Shown here one piece after another: positions 1 to 4,795 of a stretch of DNA of 5,347 nucleotides. A program made the position numbers and the translations under genes. The notes beneath the pieces were generated by a model that saw nothing but the letters and a program-made list of their open reading frames with translations, did not search any database and had not been told where the DNA came from. Location of the stretch: contig CAITAM010000100.1 of NCBI GenBank assembly GCA_903890265.1, forward strand, positions 1-5,347, in the 5' to 3' direction. The DNA is from an uncultured Pseudomonadota bacterium. GTDB taxonomy: Bacteria > Pseudomonadota > Gammaproteobacteria > Steroidobacterales > Steroidobacteraceae. Numbering within the stretch: position 1 is the stretch's first letter; every line of letters begins with the position of its first letter.

Positions 1-362
1 CGGGCCTTCACGGCCTGCGAATCGGCGGTGTCCGGCAGCGTGAAGCGGCGGAAGAACTCGCCACTGACGCGCTCGACGCGGCGGAACCCCGCCTTCTCGT
101 CGCGGTTGGCGAGCGCGCGCCGGCCACGGACGGTCAGCACGCCTTTCTCGAGGGTGATGTCGATGTCCTTCGGCTCGATGCCCGGCAGGTCGGCGTGCAG
201 CACGAACTGGCTGTCCTCCTCGCGGATGTCCACGGGCGGCACCCAGTCGGCGACGGTCTGCTGGGCGTCCTCGCCCGGGTTGAGGTTCGGGGTGAGCAGG
301 CGGTCAATGTCCCGCTGCAGGCGGTTCATCAGGAGCCAGGGTTCATAGCGCATAACAGTCAT
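1..362 (-). CDS. hsp20: Small heat-shock protein (Hsp20/alpha-crystallin family), 3' end cut off by the window
   Basis: ATP-independent cytoplasmic holdase that binds unfolding proteins and hands them to the DnaK/ClpB machinery (family knowledge). The first 120 codons are present. The N-terminal arm begins MTVMRYEPWLLMNRLQRDID, and the alpha-crystallin domain starts near W40 (VPPVDIREED), followed by FVLHADLPGIEPKDI at about 53-67 and LEKGVLTVRGRR at about 71-82. The ADLPG and GVLTVRG strands are typical of bacterial class A-like sHSPs. The last beta strands and the C-terminal I-x-I anchor lie beyond position 1, so about 25-30 residues are missing from view. ATG at 362 is chosen because AGGAG lies 9 nt upstream of it (372-376); a second in-frame ATG at 353 lacks such a site. 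It is transcribed divergently from nrdJa, from an RpoH-type promoter at 435-463. Confidence 0.93.
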   Translation of the reverse strand, partial: MTVMRYEPWLLMNRLQRDIDRLLTPNLNPGEDAQQTVADWVPPVDIREEDSQFVLHADLPGIEPKDIDITLEKGVLTVRGRRALANRDEKAGFRRVERVSGEFFRRFTLPDTADSQAVKA

Positions 363-434
363 GGGTCGGTACTCCTCGGTTGGTTGAAGGCCGCGATCCG
401 GCGTGCTGCCGGCGTCGCGCTGGCCGTGGAGCAG

Positions 435-463
435 AAATGGCGGCCGCCGCGTGGCCTTTCAAG
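435..463 (-). promoter_or_regulatory. RpoH (sigma-32) heat-shock promoter for the Hsp20 gene
   Basis: On the minus strand, CTTGAAA (457-463) is a perfect match to the sigma-32 -35 element. After a 14-nt spacer comes CGCCATTT (435-442), 7 of 8 against the -10 consensus CCCCATnT. Initiation near 428 would give a 5' leader of about 65 nt before the ATG at 362. Match, spacing and target gene all agree with RpoH control. I see no clear FourU or ROSE thermometer in the leader. Confidence 0.82.
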
Positions 464-490
464 ACCGGCACGTTTCGCGGGGGGTATCCC

Positions 491-521
491 GTGCACAAGC
501 CGGCGGACAACCTGTGCACAA
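491..521. repeat. Two direct GTGCACAA repeats, DnaA-box-like
   Basis: GTGCACAA occurs at 491-498 and again at 514-521, 23 bp apart, about two helical turns. Read on the minus strand, the right copy is TTGTGCACA, one mismatch from the DnaA box TTATnCACA. The left copy is TTGTGCACG, with two mismatches. Each core GTGCAC is itself palindromic, so another dimeric regulator is equally possible. DnaA boxes control nrdAB in E. coli, which is the only reason to consider DnaA here. Confidence 0.35.
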
Positions 522-548
522 ACTGGGGGTGCGGGGAGGATGGGTTGA

Positions 549-575
549 AACACTAGATGTTGTGATTTTAGTGTT
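549..575. repeat. Inverted repeat AACACTA-N13-TAGTGTT
   Basis: Perfect 7-bp arms at 549-555 and 569-575 are separated by 13 bp. The left arm overlaps the left half of the NrdR-like box, and the right arm has the sequence of an NrdR right half-site. This may be a non-canonical NrdR arrangement or the operator of another regulator. It lies just upstream of the TTGACA at 584-589. Confidence 0.45.
550..565 (+). promoter_or_regulatory. Candidate NrdR box upstream of nrdJa
   Basis: ACACTAGATGTTGTGA matches 13 of 16 positions of the published NrdR consensus acaCwAtATaTwGtgt; the mismatches are at positions 7, 10 and 16. NrdR is the ATP-cone/zinc-finger repressor of ribonucleotide reductase genes and is known to act on nrdJab in P. 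aeruginosa. NrdR boxes normally come in pairs about three helical turns apart. I find no second full box at that distance, only an overlapping right half-site TAGTGT at 569-574. The TGTGA at 561-565 could alternatively be one half of a CRP/Vfr site, but its other half is poor. Confidence 0.55.
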
Positions 576-610
576 ACGTGCTATTGACAGCGGGGGTTCG
601 ATCGATTTTT

Positions 611-625
611 CCTAATGAAATTAGG
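611..625. repeat. Perfect palindrome CCTAAT-GAA-ATTAGG, candidate operator
   Basis: Six-base arms (611-616 and 620-625) flank a 3-bp centre inside the AT-rich island, a size suited to a helix-turn-helix dimer. It is not an intrinsic terminator for either strand: the T-run at 606-610 precedes it on the plus strand and would follow as A's on the minus strand. The regulator is unknown. Confidence 0.4.
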
Positions 626-641
626 TAATTCCCGTAACTCG

Positions 642-655
642 TTGATAATCATAAA
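642..655 (+). promoter_or_regulatory. FNR/Anr-like box (TTGAT-N4-ATAAA)
   Basis: TTGAT at 642-646, AATC, then ATAAA at 651-655 matches 9 of 10 conserved bases of the FNR/Anr consensus TTGATnnnnATCAA. Its centre is about 75 bp upstream of the start expected from the 689-717 promoter, roughly a class I activator position. Oxygen-sensing control would suit an oxygen-independent reductase. The overlapping TGATAATCA is also a partial Fur-like half-site, so assignment is uncertain; AT-richness raises the chance of a fortuitous match. Confidence 0.4.
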
Positions 656-688
656 TTAATATATACATGAACAGGTGACATAAAACGC

Positions 689-717
689 TTGACGGTGCCC
701 TCAGCCGGTTCTACCTT
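689..717 (+). promoter_or_regulatory. nrdJa: Candidate sigma-70 promoter for nrdJab
   Basis: TTGACG (689-694, 5 of 6) is followed after exactly 17 nt by TACCTT (712-717), which keeps the important T1, A2 and T6 of the -10 hexamer. Initiation would fall near 724 and give a leader of about 208 nt. A perfect TTGACA at 584-589 is a rival -35, but no acceptable -10 lies 16-18 bp downstream of it. Confidence 0.45.
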
Positions 718-723
718 AGCCCC

Positions 724-931
724 TCGCAGCACAAGATGTAGTGCGGTCGCCGCCAGGCGGAACGGCCGGACACTGCAACGGTGGAGCGGGGGAGTCGCCA
801 CGGATGACTCGGGTCGGGACTGCGCAGCCTCGGACAGGTCCGGGGCGGACGCGCCCGGCACCCGGGGAGCCGCCAGCGGCGACAGTCGTCGCACGGACAC
901 GGATAAAAAAGCGCGGGAGCGTACAAAAACG
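724..931 (+). promoter_or_regulatory. Long GC-rich structured leader of nrdJa, possible cis-regulatory RNA
   Basis: The roughly 208 nt before the nrdJa start contain many short perfect hairpins: CCGC/GCGG around 750-760, CACTG-CAA-CGGTG (771-783), GAGTC/GACTC (792-796/806-810), a 7-bp stem closing a GGAC loop (840-858, one bulge), GCCGC-CA-GCGGC (869-880) and GCGAC-AGTC-GTCGC (879-892). About eleven GGA triplets occur between 757 and 905, more than base composition predicts. The end, 901-931, is A-rich and unpaired-looking. Hairpins are expected by chance in GC-rich DNA, so structure is suggested, not shown. I see no full B12 box. I recall an Rfam-type motif named after nrdJ but cannot match it from memory. 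Confidence 0.35.
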
Positions 932-3079
932 ATGAGCACGGCCTTAAAGATCGAGCCGAAATCGGTAGATCAGGTGCCCTTCCAGGAAGCATCACTCGAC
1001 ATCTGGGACAAGAAGTACCGACTGACGGCCAAGGACGGCACGCCGGTCGACGGCAGCATGGACGATACCTACCGACGAGTCGCCAAGGCGCTGGCCGAGG
1101 TCGAGACGGCGGACCTGCAGGAACACTGGCACGAGCGCTTTCTCTGGGCGCTGCGCAAGGGCGCCATCCCCGCCGGGCGTGTGACATCGAACGCGGGTGC
1201 GCTGGAGCACAAGCCGGCCACGTCCACGATTAATTGCACCGTGTCCGGCACGATCGTCGACTCGATGGACAACATCCTCGAGAAGGTGCACGAGGCGGGT
1301 CTCACGCTGAAGGCCGGTTGCGGCATTGGCTACGAATTCTCGACGCTGCGTCCCCGCGGCGCCTACGTGTCGGGTGCGGGCGCGCACACGTCCGGCCCGC
1401 TGTCGTTCATGGATATCTACGACAAGATGTGCTTCACCGTGTCCTCGGCCGGCGGCCGGCGCGGTGCGCAGATGGGTACCTTCGACGTCGGCCACCCCGA
1501 TGTGATGGAGTTCGTGCGCGTCAAGCGCGAGGCCGGGCGGCTGCGCCAGTTCAACCTGTCACTGCTCATCACCGATGCCTTCATCGAGGCCGTCAAGTCC
1601 GACCGCGAGTGGCGCCTCGCGTTCCCGCTGTCGCGGCGTGAGTACGAGGCCGAGCAGCCGGACATTTCCGACGAGACCCAGTACCTGTGGCGCGAGTGGC
1701 CGCAGCCGGAAGGCTACGTGACGCGCGACGACGGACTCGTCTGCTGCAAGGTGTACAAGACGCTGCCGGCGCGGCGCATGTGGGACGTCATCATGACGTC
1801 GACCTACGACTTCGCCGAGCCCGGGTTCGTCCTGATCGACCGCGTCAACGAGATGAACAACAACTGGTGGTGCGAGAACATCCGGGCCACCAACCCCTGC
1901 GGCGAGCAGCCCCTGCCGCCGTACGGCTCGTGCCTCCTGGGCTCCGTGAACCTGACGCGTTTCGTGAAGGCACCGTTCACGCCGGAGGCGACCTTTGACT
2001 GGGACGAGTACCGCGAGGTCGTGCGCGTTTTCACCCGCATGCTGGACAACGTCGTCGAGATCAACGGCCTGCCGCTCGCGCAGCAGCGCGACGAGATCAC
2101 CCGCAAGCGCCGCCACGGCATGGGGTTCCTCGGCCTCGGCTCGACGATCACCATGCTCGGCATGAAGTACGGCTCGACCGAGTCGGTGCGCTTCACCGAG
2201 GCGATCTCGCGCGAAATGGCGATCGCCGGCTGGGAGGCGGGCCTTGAGCTTGCCAAGGAGAAGGGTCCGGCGCCGATCATGACCGAGGAATTCACGGTCA
2301 CGGCGCGGATGCTGCGCCAGCGTCCGGAGATGCGCCGCGACGGCTGGAAGCTCGGCGACCGCGTGCCGGGTCGTGTCCTTCACACGCGCTACAGCCGCTA
2401 CATGCAGCGGGTGTCCGAAGTGGCACCCGAGCTCGTGGCCGAACTCGAGCGGGTCGGCGCGCGATTCACGCACCACAGCTCGATCGCGCCGACCGGCACG
2501 ATCTCGCTGTCGCTCGCCAACAACGCCTCGAACGGCATCGAGCCCTCGTTCGCCCATCACTACATCCGCAACGTGATCCGTGAAGGGAAGAAGTCGAAGG
2601 AGCGCATGGACGTCTATTCCTTCGAGCTCCTCGCCTATCGCGAGCTCATCAACCCGAAGGCGATGCCCGGCTCGACGCGGCCCGAGGAGCAGCTGCCGGC
2701 GTATTTCGTGACGGCGGACGACATCTCGCCGACCGAGCACGTCGATATCCAGGCGGCGGCGCAGAAGTGGGTCGACTCGTCGATTTCGAAGACCGCGAAC
2801 GTGCCGACCAATTTCCCGTACGACGATTTCAAGAACATCTACCTGTACGCGTACGACCAGGGCCTCAAGGGCTGCACGACATTCCGCTTCAACCCGGAGG
2901 CGTTCCAGGGCGTGCTCGTCAAGGAAGACGACCTCAAGAACACGAACTACGTGTTCACGCTCGAGGACGGCACGGAGATGACCGTGCGTGGCGACGAGGA
3001 AATCGAATACGACGGAGAGAAGCACACGGCGGCCAATCTCTTCGATGCCCTCAAAGAGGGCTATTACGGCAAGTTCTGA
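932..3079 (+). CDS. nrdJa: Adenosylcobalamin-dependent (class II) ribonucleotide reductase, catalytic subunit NrdJa
   Basis: Reduces ribonucleotides, probably diphosphates, to deoxyribonucleotides using a thiyl radical generated from adenosylcobalamin, so it needs no oxygen and no separate radical-generating subunit. The product is 715 residues. Seen in order: NCTVSGT with C102 (one of the redox cysteine pair), the GCGIGYEFSTLRPRGA stretch (129-144), SSAGGRRGAQMGTFDVGHPD (171-190), NPCGE with N321, radical cysteine C323 and E325, GSC with C334 (second redox cysteine), and the substrate-phosphate loop IAPTGTISL (518-526). The TSCPD domain and cysteine tail of single-chain NrdJ are absent and are encoded by the next gene. 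ATG at 932 is chosen because homology-like sequence begins there; GGGAG lies 12 nt upstream (915-919), a rather long spacing. The frame stays open back to a TTG at 689, but those 81 codons are low-complexity R/S/G/A and overlap the promoter. Only 10 nt separate its stop from nrdJb. Confidence 0.95.
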   Translation: MSTALKIEPKSVDQVPFQEASLDIWDKKYRLTAKDGTPVDGSMDDTYRRVAKALAEVETADLQEHWHERFLWALRKGAIPAGRVTSNAGALEHKPATSTINCTVSGTIVDSMDNILEKVHEAGLTLKAGCGIGYEFSTLRPRGAYVSGAGAHTSGPLSFMDIYDKMCFTVSSAGGRRGAQMGTFDVGHPDVMEFVRVKREAGRLRQFNLSLLITDAFIEAVKSDREWRLAFPLSRREYEAEQPDISDETQYLWREWPQPEGYVTRDDGLVCCKVYKTLPARRMWDVIMTSTYDFAEPGFVLIDRVNEMNNNWWCENIRATNPCGEQPLPPYGSCLLGSVNLTRFVKAPFTPEATFDWDEYREVVRVFTRMLDNVVEINGLPLAQQRDEITRKRRHGMGFLGLGSTITMLGMKYGSTESVRFTEAISREMAIAGWEAGLELAKEKGPAPIMTEEFTVTARMLRQRPEMRRDGWKLGDRVPGRVLHTRYSRYMQRVSEVAPELVAELERVGARFTHHSSIAPTGTISLSLANNASNGIEPSFAHHYIRNVIREGKKSKERMDVYSFELLAYRELINPKAMPGSTRPEEQLPAYFVTADDISPTEHVDIQAAAQKWVDSSISKTANVPTNFPYDDFKNIYLYAYDQGLKGCTTFRFNPEAFQGVLVKEDDLKNTNYVFTLEDGTEMTVRGDEEIEYDGEKHTAANLFDALKEGYYGKF

Positions 3080-3089
3080 CGGTGACCCC

Positions 3090-3809
3090 ATGACAATCAA
3101 GATCGAAAAGCGCATTACGAAGTACCGGGTCGACAAGCCGGAGGCGAAGACCGAGCCGGCGAAGACCGAGGAGCGCAAGGCGGATGTGGCCGAACTGCGC
3201 AAGGACGGCGGCAAGGTCATCTGGATGCACGAGAAGCTCGAGCGTCCCGAGGTCCTGATCGGCTCGACCTACAAGATCAAGACACCGGTGTCGGACCACG
3301 CGATGTACGTGACCATCAACGACATCGTGCTGAACGAGGGCACGGAGCACGAGCACCGCCGGCCGTTCGAGGTCTTCATCAACTCGAAGAACCTCGACCA
3401 CTTCCAGTGGATCGTCGCGCTGACCCGCATCATCTCGGCGGTGTTCCGCAAGGGCGGCGACGTGACGTTCCTGGTCGACGAGCTGAAGGCGGTGTTTGAC
3501 CCGCGCGGTGGCTACTGGCAGCCGGGCGGTAAGTTCATGCCGTCGATCATCGCCGAGCTCGGCTACGTCATCGAAAAGCACCTGCAGACCATCGGCCTGA
3601 TGGCGCGCCCCGAGCTCGACGTGCACCGCAAGAAGCTGATCGACGAGAAGCGCCAGGAGTTCGAGGCGCGCAAGCAGCAGACCGATGCCTTCGCGCGCAG
3701 CGATTACCCCGAGGGCGCGCAGCTCTGCCTCAAGTGCAGCACGGCCGCCGTCGTCATGATGGACGGCTGCATGACGTGCCTTAACTGCGGCGACTCGAAG
3801 TGCGGCTGA
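3090..3809 (+). CDS. nrdJb: Class II ribonucleotide reductase accessory chain NrdJb (TSCPD domain plus cysteine-rich zinc-finger tail)
   Basis: Second half of the split class II reductase, 239 residues. After a charged, lysine/glutamate-rich start (1-50) comes a TSCPD domain (about 52-170) with GSTYKIKTPVSDHAMYVTIND and RRPFEVFINSKN, the signature found at the C-terminus of unsplit NrdJ. A charged linker follows (173-206). The tail has C213-x2-C216, C227-x2-C230, C233 and C238. In this family four of the six cysteines bind zinc and the other two pass reducing equivalents to the active-site disulfide; which is which cannot be read off here. The ATG at 3090 follows GGTGA (3081-3085) by only 4 nt, so translation is probably coupled to nrdJa termination. 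The two reading frames differ and NrdJb has its own start, matching the known P. aeruginosa NrdJa/NrdJb split; a sequencing frameshift is less likely. Confidence 0.92.
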   Translation: MTIKIEKRITKYRVDKPEAKTEPAKTEERKADVAELRKDGGKVIWMHEKLERPEVLIGSTYKIKTPVSDHAMYVTINDIVLNEGTEHEHRRPFEVFINSKNLDHFQWIVALTRIISAVFRKGGDVTFLVDELKAVFDPRGGYWQPGGKFMPSIIAELGYVIEKHLQTIGLMARPELDVHRKKLIDEKRQEFEARKQQTDAFARSDYPEGAQLCLKCSTAAVVMMDGCMTCLNCGDSKCG

Positions 3810-3836
3810 CCTGAGCGTCGATGTCGTGGTGGGAGC

Positions 3837-3859
3837 GTGGACGGCCGGCGGTCGTCCAC
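3837..3859. terminator. Strong hairpin between convergent nrdJb and the GNAT gene
   Basis: GTGGACGGCC (3837-3846) pairs with GGTCGTCCAC (3850-3859): ten base pairs with one G-U and a GGC triloop. It sits in the 67-nt gap between two genes that end facing each other, the expected place for a bidirectional terminator. Neither strand has a T-run after the stem, so it is not a textbook intrinsic terminator; it may protect 3' ends or act with Rho. Confidence 0.45.
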
Positions 3860-3876
3860 CTCTCGTCCGGCGCCGC

Positions 3877-4347
3877 TCAAGCGAGCGCCGTCTGCATGAT
3901 TCTTATCGGCTGGCCGCCGTAACTGGCCGTTTCCACGGTACTGAAGCCAACGGCTTCGTACCGTAGCGGCGAACCGGCAGTCCACAGGAACAGGTGGGGG
4001 CAGCCGCGAGCGGCCGCGGTCCCGATTACGTGGTTGATTAGCCGCCGCCCGAGGCCCCGACCGCGCGCGCGCGGGCAAACGTACAGCGATGCGAGCCAGG
4101 GGGTGCGTGCCTCATGGCCCGGCAGGTCGCAGCGATCCAGTGACACGGTGCCAATTACCGCAGCGCCGCTGAGCGCAAGGTAGGTTAGGCCGATCGTCGG
4201 ATCAGCAAGCCGTTCGTGCAGTTCCCCGGTGAGTGTCTCGAGCGTCAGTCGCTCGATGCCATTCCACTCCGTGAAGTACCAGTGCGCGAGCAGCGGAATG
4301 GCATCCGGCCGCGCGTCAAGGTGGACCAGAGTGACCTCGTTACCCAT
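3877..4347 (-). CDS. GNAT-family N-acetyltransferase
   Basis: A 156-residue single-domain GNAT protein expected to move an acetyl group from acetyl-CoA to an amine; the substrate cannot be told from the sequence. Motif A is clear: WLASLYVCPRARGRGLGRRL at 84-103, with the pyrophosphate-binding R-x-R-G-L-G turn (95-100). Motif B follows as HLFLWTAG (118-125) and the usual Y-x-x-x-GF ending is YEAVGF (130-135). The strand before motif A, AAVIGTVSLDRCDLPG (62-77), also fits the fold. The ATG at 4347 lies 3 nt after the stop of the RidA-family gene (TGA-AGG-ATG), so there is no room for a separate well-spaced ribosome-binding site and translation is probably coupled. It is the last gene of the minus-strand operon and converges on nrdJb. 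Confidence 0.88.
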   Translation of the reverse strand: MGNEVTLVHLDARPDAIPLLAHWYFTEWNGIERLTLETLTGELHERLADPTIGLTYLALSGAAVIGTVSLDRCDLPGHEARTPWLASLYVCPRARGRGLGRRLINHVIGTAAARGCPHLFLWTAGSPLRYEAVGFSTVETASYGGQPIRIMQTALA

Positions 4348-4350
4348 CCT

Positions 4351-4749
4351 TCAGCGGTGTGCGGCGCTCGGATGGCGACGAGCCGTGACCTCGATCTCGA
4401 TGCGCATGTCGGGGGAGGTAAGGCCCGCAGCGAACATCGTCGCGGCCGGGCGGATCGTGCCGAACCAGCGCCGCAGCACCGGCCAGCAGTCTTTGAACTC
4501 CGCGGCGTTCGGCACGATGTAGGTGACGCGCACGATGTCTTCCATGGCCGCCCCCGCCTGGCGCAGGGCGCTGTCGATGTTCCTGAGCGCCTGATCGCAC
4601 TGGGCCTCGATGCCCGCGGCGAGCGTCATCGTCTGGTAGTCGTAGCCGGTCGTGCCAGCGACGAACACCCATTCGCCGTCGACGACCGCCCGCGAGTAGC
4701 CGATTTCCTGTTCAAAGCTGGAGCCGGTGGCGATCAGGCGGCGGGACAT
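4351..4749 (-). CDS. RidA family (YjgF/UK114) protein, putative enamine/imine deaminase
   Basis: 132 residues, the normal family length. Members form cytoplasmic trimers; archetypal RidA hydrolyses reactive enamine/imine intermediates such as 2-aminoacrylate left by PLP enzymes. The signature region is present: RVTYIVPNAAEF (74-85), then IRPAATMFAAGL (99-110), in which R100 matches the carboxylate-binding arginine required for deaminase activity, and MRIEIEVTARR (115-125), carrying the conserved glutamate near 120. The N-terminal half, WVFVAGTTGYDYQTMTL (27-43), differs from the canonical G-P-Y type, so this may belong to another Rid subgroup with a different substrate. The ATG at 4749 has GGAG 8 nt upstream (4758-4761). 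It lies 46 nt after the DUF2721 gene and 3 nt before the GNAT gene. Confidence 0.9.
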   Translation of the reverse strand: MSRRLIATGSSFEQEIGYSRAVVDGEWVFVAGTTGYDYQTMTLAAGIEAQCDQALRNIDSALRQAGAAMEDIVRVTYIVPNAAEFKDCWPVLRRWFGTIRPAATMFAAGLTSPDMRIEIEVTARRHPSAAHR

Positions 4750-4795
4750 GGGGCGATCTCCGGTGAGCGGTGCGATGCGGGGCGGGTTCGGGGGC

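Larger units (their letters stand above)
363..931. other. Divergent intergenic control region between the Hsp20 gene and nrdJa
   Basis: This stretch of about 570 bp holds no convincing gene. From left to right it contains the 5' leader and sigma-32 promoter of the Hsp20 gene (363-463), a pair of GTGCACAA repeats (491-521), an NrdR-like box with an overlapping inverted repeat (549-575), a perfect TTGACA (584-589) without a good -10 at normal spacing, a CCTAAT palindrome (611-625), an FNR-like site (642-655), a sigma-70-like promoter (689-717) and a GC-rich structured leader (724-931). Composition changes sharply: 601-690 is about 29% GC, while both flanks are strongly GC-rich. The open frames in it look like non-coding shadows. 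Confidence 0.85.

Noticed and set aside
363..428. RNA thermometer in the Hsp20 5' leader
   Set aside because: Only a weak 4-bp pairing (CUUC with GAGG) can mask the ribosome-binding site, and no FourU or ROSE signature is visible.
561..576. CRP/Vfr site beginning TGTGA
   Set aside because: Only the left half matches TGTGA-N6-TCACA; the right half matches 2 of 5. The NrdR reading explains the same bases better.
28..615. Plus-strand open frames opposite and to the right of the Hsp20 gene
   Set aside because: They are antisense to a clear alpha-crystallin domain or cover regulatory DNA, have no recognisable domains and no good ribosome-binding sites.
643..660. Fur box over the GATAATCAT motif
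   Set aside because: One half (TGATAAT) is good but the mirrored half is largely absent; the FNR-type reading fits better.
691..842. Canonical cobalamin (B12) riboswitch upstream of nrdJa
   Set aside because: Some patches are suggestive: GGTGCC and CGCAGC near 694-731, and GGACACTG-CAA-CGGTGG at 768-784, similar to the P6-like element of E. coli btuB. However, the GGGAA element and a convincing B12 box (AGYCAGGAGACCTGCC type) are missing, and the first patch overlaps the predicted promoter. A covariance-model scan would decide.
689..931. In-frame N-terminal extension of nrdJa from a TTG at 689 (81 extra codons)
   Set aside because: The extension is low-complexity R/S/G/A/T sequence unlike an RNR N-terminus, its TTG is the -35 element of the best promoter, and family-like sequence with a ribosome-binding site begins at 932.
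1559..3220. Long antisense ORF of about 553 codons opposite nrdJa
   Set aside because: A typical shadow frame in GC-rich coding DNA. Its translation is R/L/V/D-rich without family motifs, while the plus strand has clear RNR motifs throughout.
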